In this document: piece by piece, positions 63,212 through 64,000 of the stretch | How the letters are laid out: each line of letters opens with the position of its first letter | Position numbering within the stretch: the first letter of the stretch is position 1 | DNA from: a virus | Length of the DNA stretch: 64,000 nucleotides | IMG/VR virus record: IMGVR_UViG_3300009636_000004 | Span: 1 to 64,000 of that record | Reading direction: 5' to 3' (one strand) | Program-made: the position numbers and the translations under genes | Notes under the pieces: generated by a model | Seen by the model: the letters and a program-made list of their open reading frames with translations, nothing else | What the model was told of the DNA's origin: nothing | Databases searched by the model: none

Positions 63212-64000
63212 GCGTTACTTCCACCAAGAACAATCGGTTTTTTGACAAATACTATGAGTTCTTCTAGTTCTTCCTCATATCCACCTGTAAGAATTGGTGT
63301 TCTACACCATGTTCGGGGGTCAAGATTATGGTCGTCCATGTGGAAACTCAAAGCATATCGTTCACGTTTCCATTGGTTCCTTGAAAACAACTTAAAGAAT
63401 TTGGTAATATCTTTGATTAATTGATTGTTATCATAATCAATCGAAATCCTCAATGATTGATAGATTTCAAGAGGCGTGTAACGGTTTTTTACAACCATCG
63501 TTTCAATCTTGTGTAATAACCAATAAGGCATTAAGTCATCTTCATCGGTCTGTTTGTAGCTTGCTGGACGAAGTTCAGCCGTAGGCTGTTGTTCAACAAT
63601 AGCATACATCTCCGTTGTTGGGCCAATGTTTCTTGGACCGGTATAGGCAACCCAAGCTAAAAATTCACGGATATAAACCTTTGGTAATCCAGCGATAGGT
63701 GCTACACTTCCTGCGGTGTCACCATCCATTGTTGCGTAACCAACTGCCGCTTCTGACATATTGCTTGTCGTCAATAATAGAGTTCCCTTCATATTGGCAA
63801 TCATCCAAATGCCGGGAGCGCGAACACGAGCTTGAAGATTCTGTAAAACAATATCATTTTCTTCAAAGGTCAATTCACTTCCCTTGACAATTTTACCTAG
63901 ATTCTTATAATTCTTTACCATCGGTTCAACGTCAAATTCATAATGAGGAATATTTAGAGCTTTCGCCAATCCCTTAGCGGCGTTTCTTGTAATTTCTCCA
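63208..64000 (-). CDS. nadE: NAD synthetase, 5' part beyond right edge (264 aa seen)
   Basis: The frame stays open to the right edge (reading ITRNAAKGLAKALN), so the apparent start at 63969 is internal and the N-terminus is missing. The visible C-terminal synthetase part has LQARVRAPGIWMIANMKGTL, TTSNMSEAAVGYATMDGDTA, SVAPIAGLPKVYIREF and PTAELRPASYKQTDEDDLMP, all diagnostic of NadE. It amidates nicotinate adenine dinucleotide to NAD. Whether an N-terminal glutaminase domain is fused cannot be seen. Confidence 0.9.
   Translation of the reverse strand, partial: GEITRNAAKGLAKALNIPHYEFDVEPMVKNYKNLGKIVKGSELTFEENDIVLQNLQARVRAPGIWMIANMKGTLLLTTSNMSEAAVGYATMDGDTAGSVAPIAGLPKVYIREFLAWVAYTGPRNIGPTTEMYAIVEQQPTAELRPASYKQTDEDDLMPYWLLHKIETMVVKNRYTPLEIYQSLRISIDYDNNQLIKDITKFFKLFSRNQWKRERYALSFHMDDHNLDPRTWCRTPILTGGYEEELEELIVFVKKPIVLGGSNA

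Noticed and set aside
1-64000. CRISPR array, IS element, integrase or attachment sites
   Set aside because: I saw no regularly spaced repeats, transposase, integrase or tRNA-fragment duplications; the mobile genes recognised are freestanding homing endonucleases.

Overview
This AT-rich window is almost certainly part of the genome of a large (jumbo-class) tailed dsDNA phage. The evidence is the dense packing of short genes with 1-8 nt overlaps, the T4-type rIIA/rIIB pair, three RNA ligases, a polynucleotide kinase-phosphatase, phage-type amidoligases, freestanding GIY-YIG and HNH endonucleases, and two phage tRNA genes. No capsid, tail, polymerase, integrase or rRNA genes are present, so this is an accessory and host-takeover block. 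Signal peptides and an HAF-repeat protein with the W..V....FFRL tail common in Verrucomicrobiota secreted proteins hint at a Gram-negative, perhaps Verrucomicrobiota-like, host. That is an inference only.

Layout. Bases 1-11.4 kb: minus-strand small genes, envelope proteins, an RNA ligase (6972) and an HAF-repeat exported protein (8261). 11.4-20.5 kb: GIY-YIG endonuclease, rIIB, rIIA, a radical SAM enzyme and a GGCT-like protein. 20.5-23 kb: an AAA+/M41 fusion protease. 23.1-25.8 kb: a plus-strand island with a MazG-like protein and a dual-specificity phosphatase. 26-32.4 kb: two more RNA ligases, a P-loop kinase, a SLOG protein and many zinc-ribbon proteins. 32.4-35.8 kb: a SPOUT methyltransferase and exported proteins. 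36-42.8 kb: an ATP-grasp / two class II glutamine amidotransferases / three amidoligases cluster. 44-64 kb: a WGR-PARP and a full nicotinamide-to-NAD route (PncA, PncB, Prs, NadM-Nudix, NadE), interleaved with Pnkp, a vWA/PP2C/kinase triad, dCMP deaminase, Hsp20, CoaD and two tRNA genes.

How the parts fit. PncB, Pnkp and Prs share one operon. PncA heads the operon that carries the vWA, PP2C and kinase genes. NadM is followed by a Nudix gene. The PARP, which would release nicotinamide, lies directly downstream of the pncB-prs operon with its own promoter. Nicotinamide and ADP-ribose, the two products of NAD consumption, could both be recycled by enzymes encoded here.

Expression signals. More than thirty near-identical sigma70-type promoters occur (TTGACA/T, usually 16 bp, TATAAT-like). 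In many of them the -10 ends only 6 or 9 bases before the ATG, predicting leaderless or near-leaderless mRNAs. A second class has longer A/C-rich leaders with no obvious Shine-Dalgarno sequence. Some -35 boxes also contain the TGA stop codon of the preceding gene.
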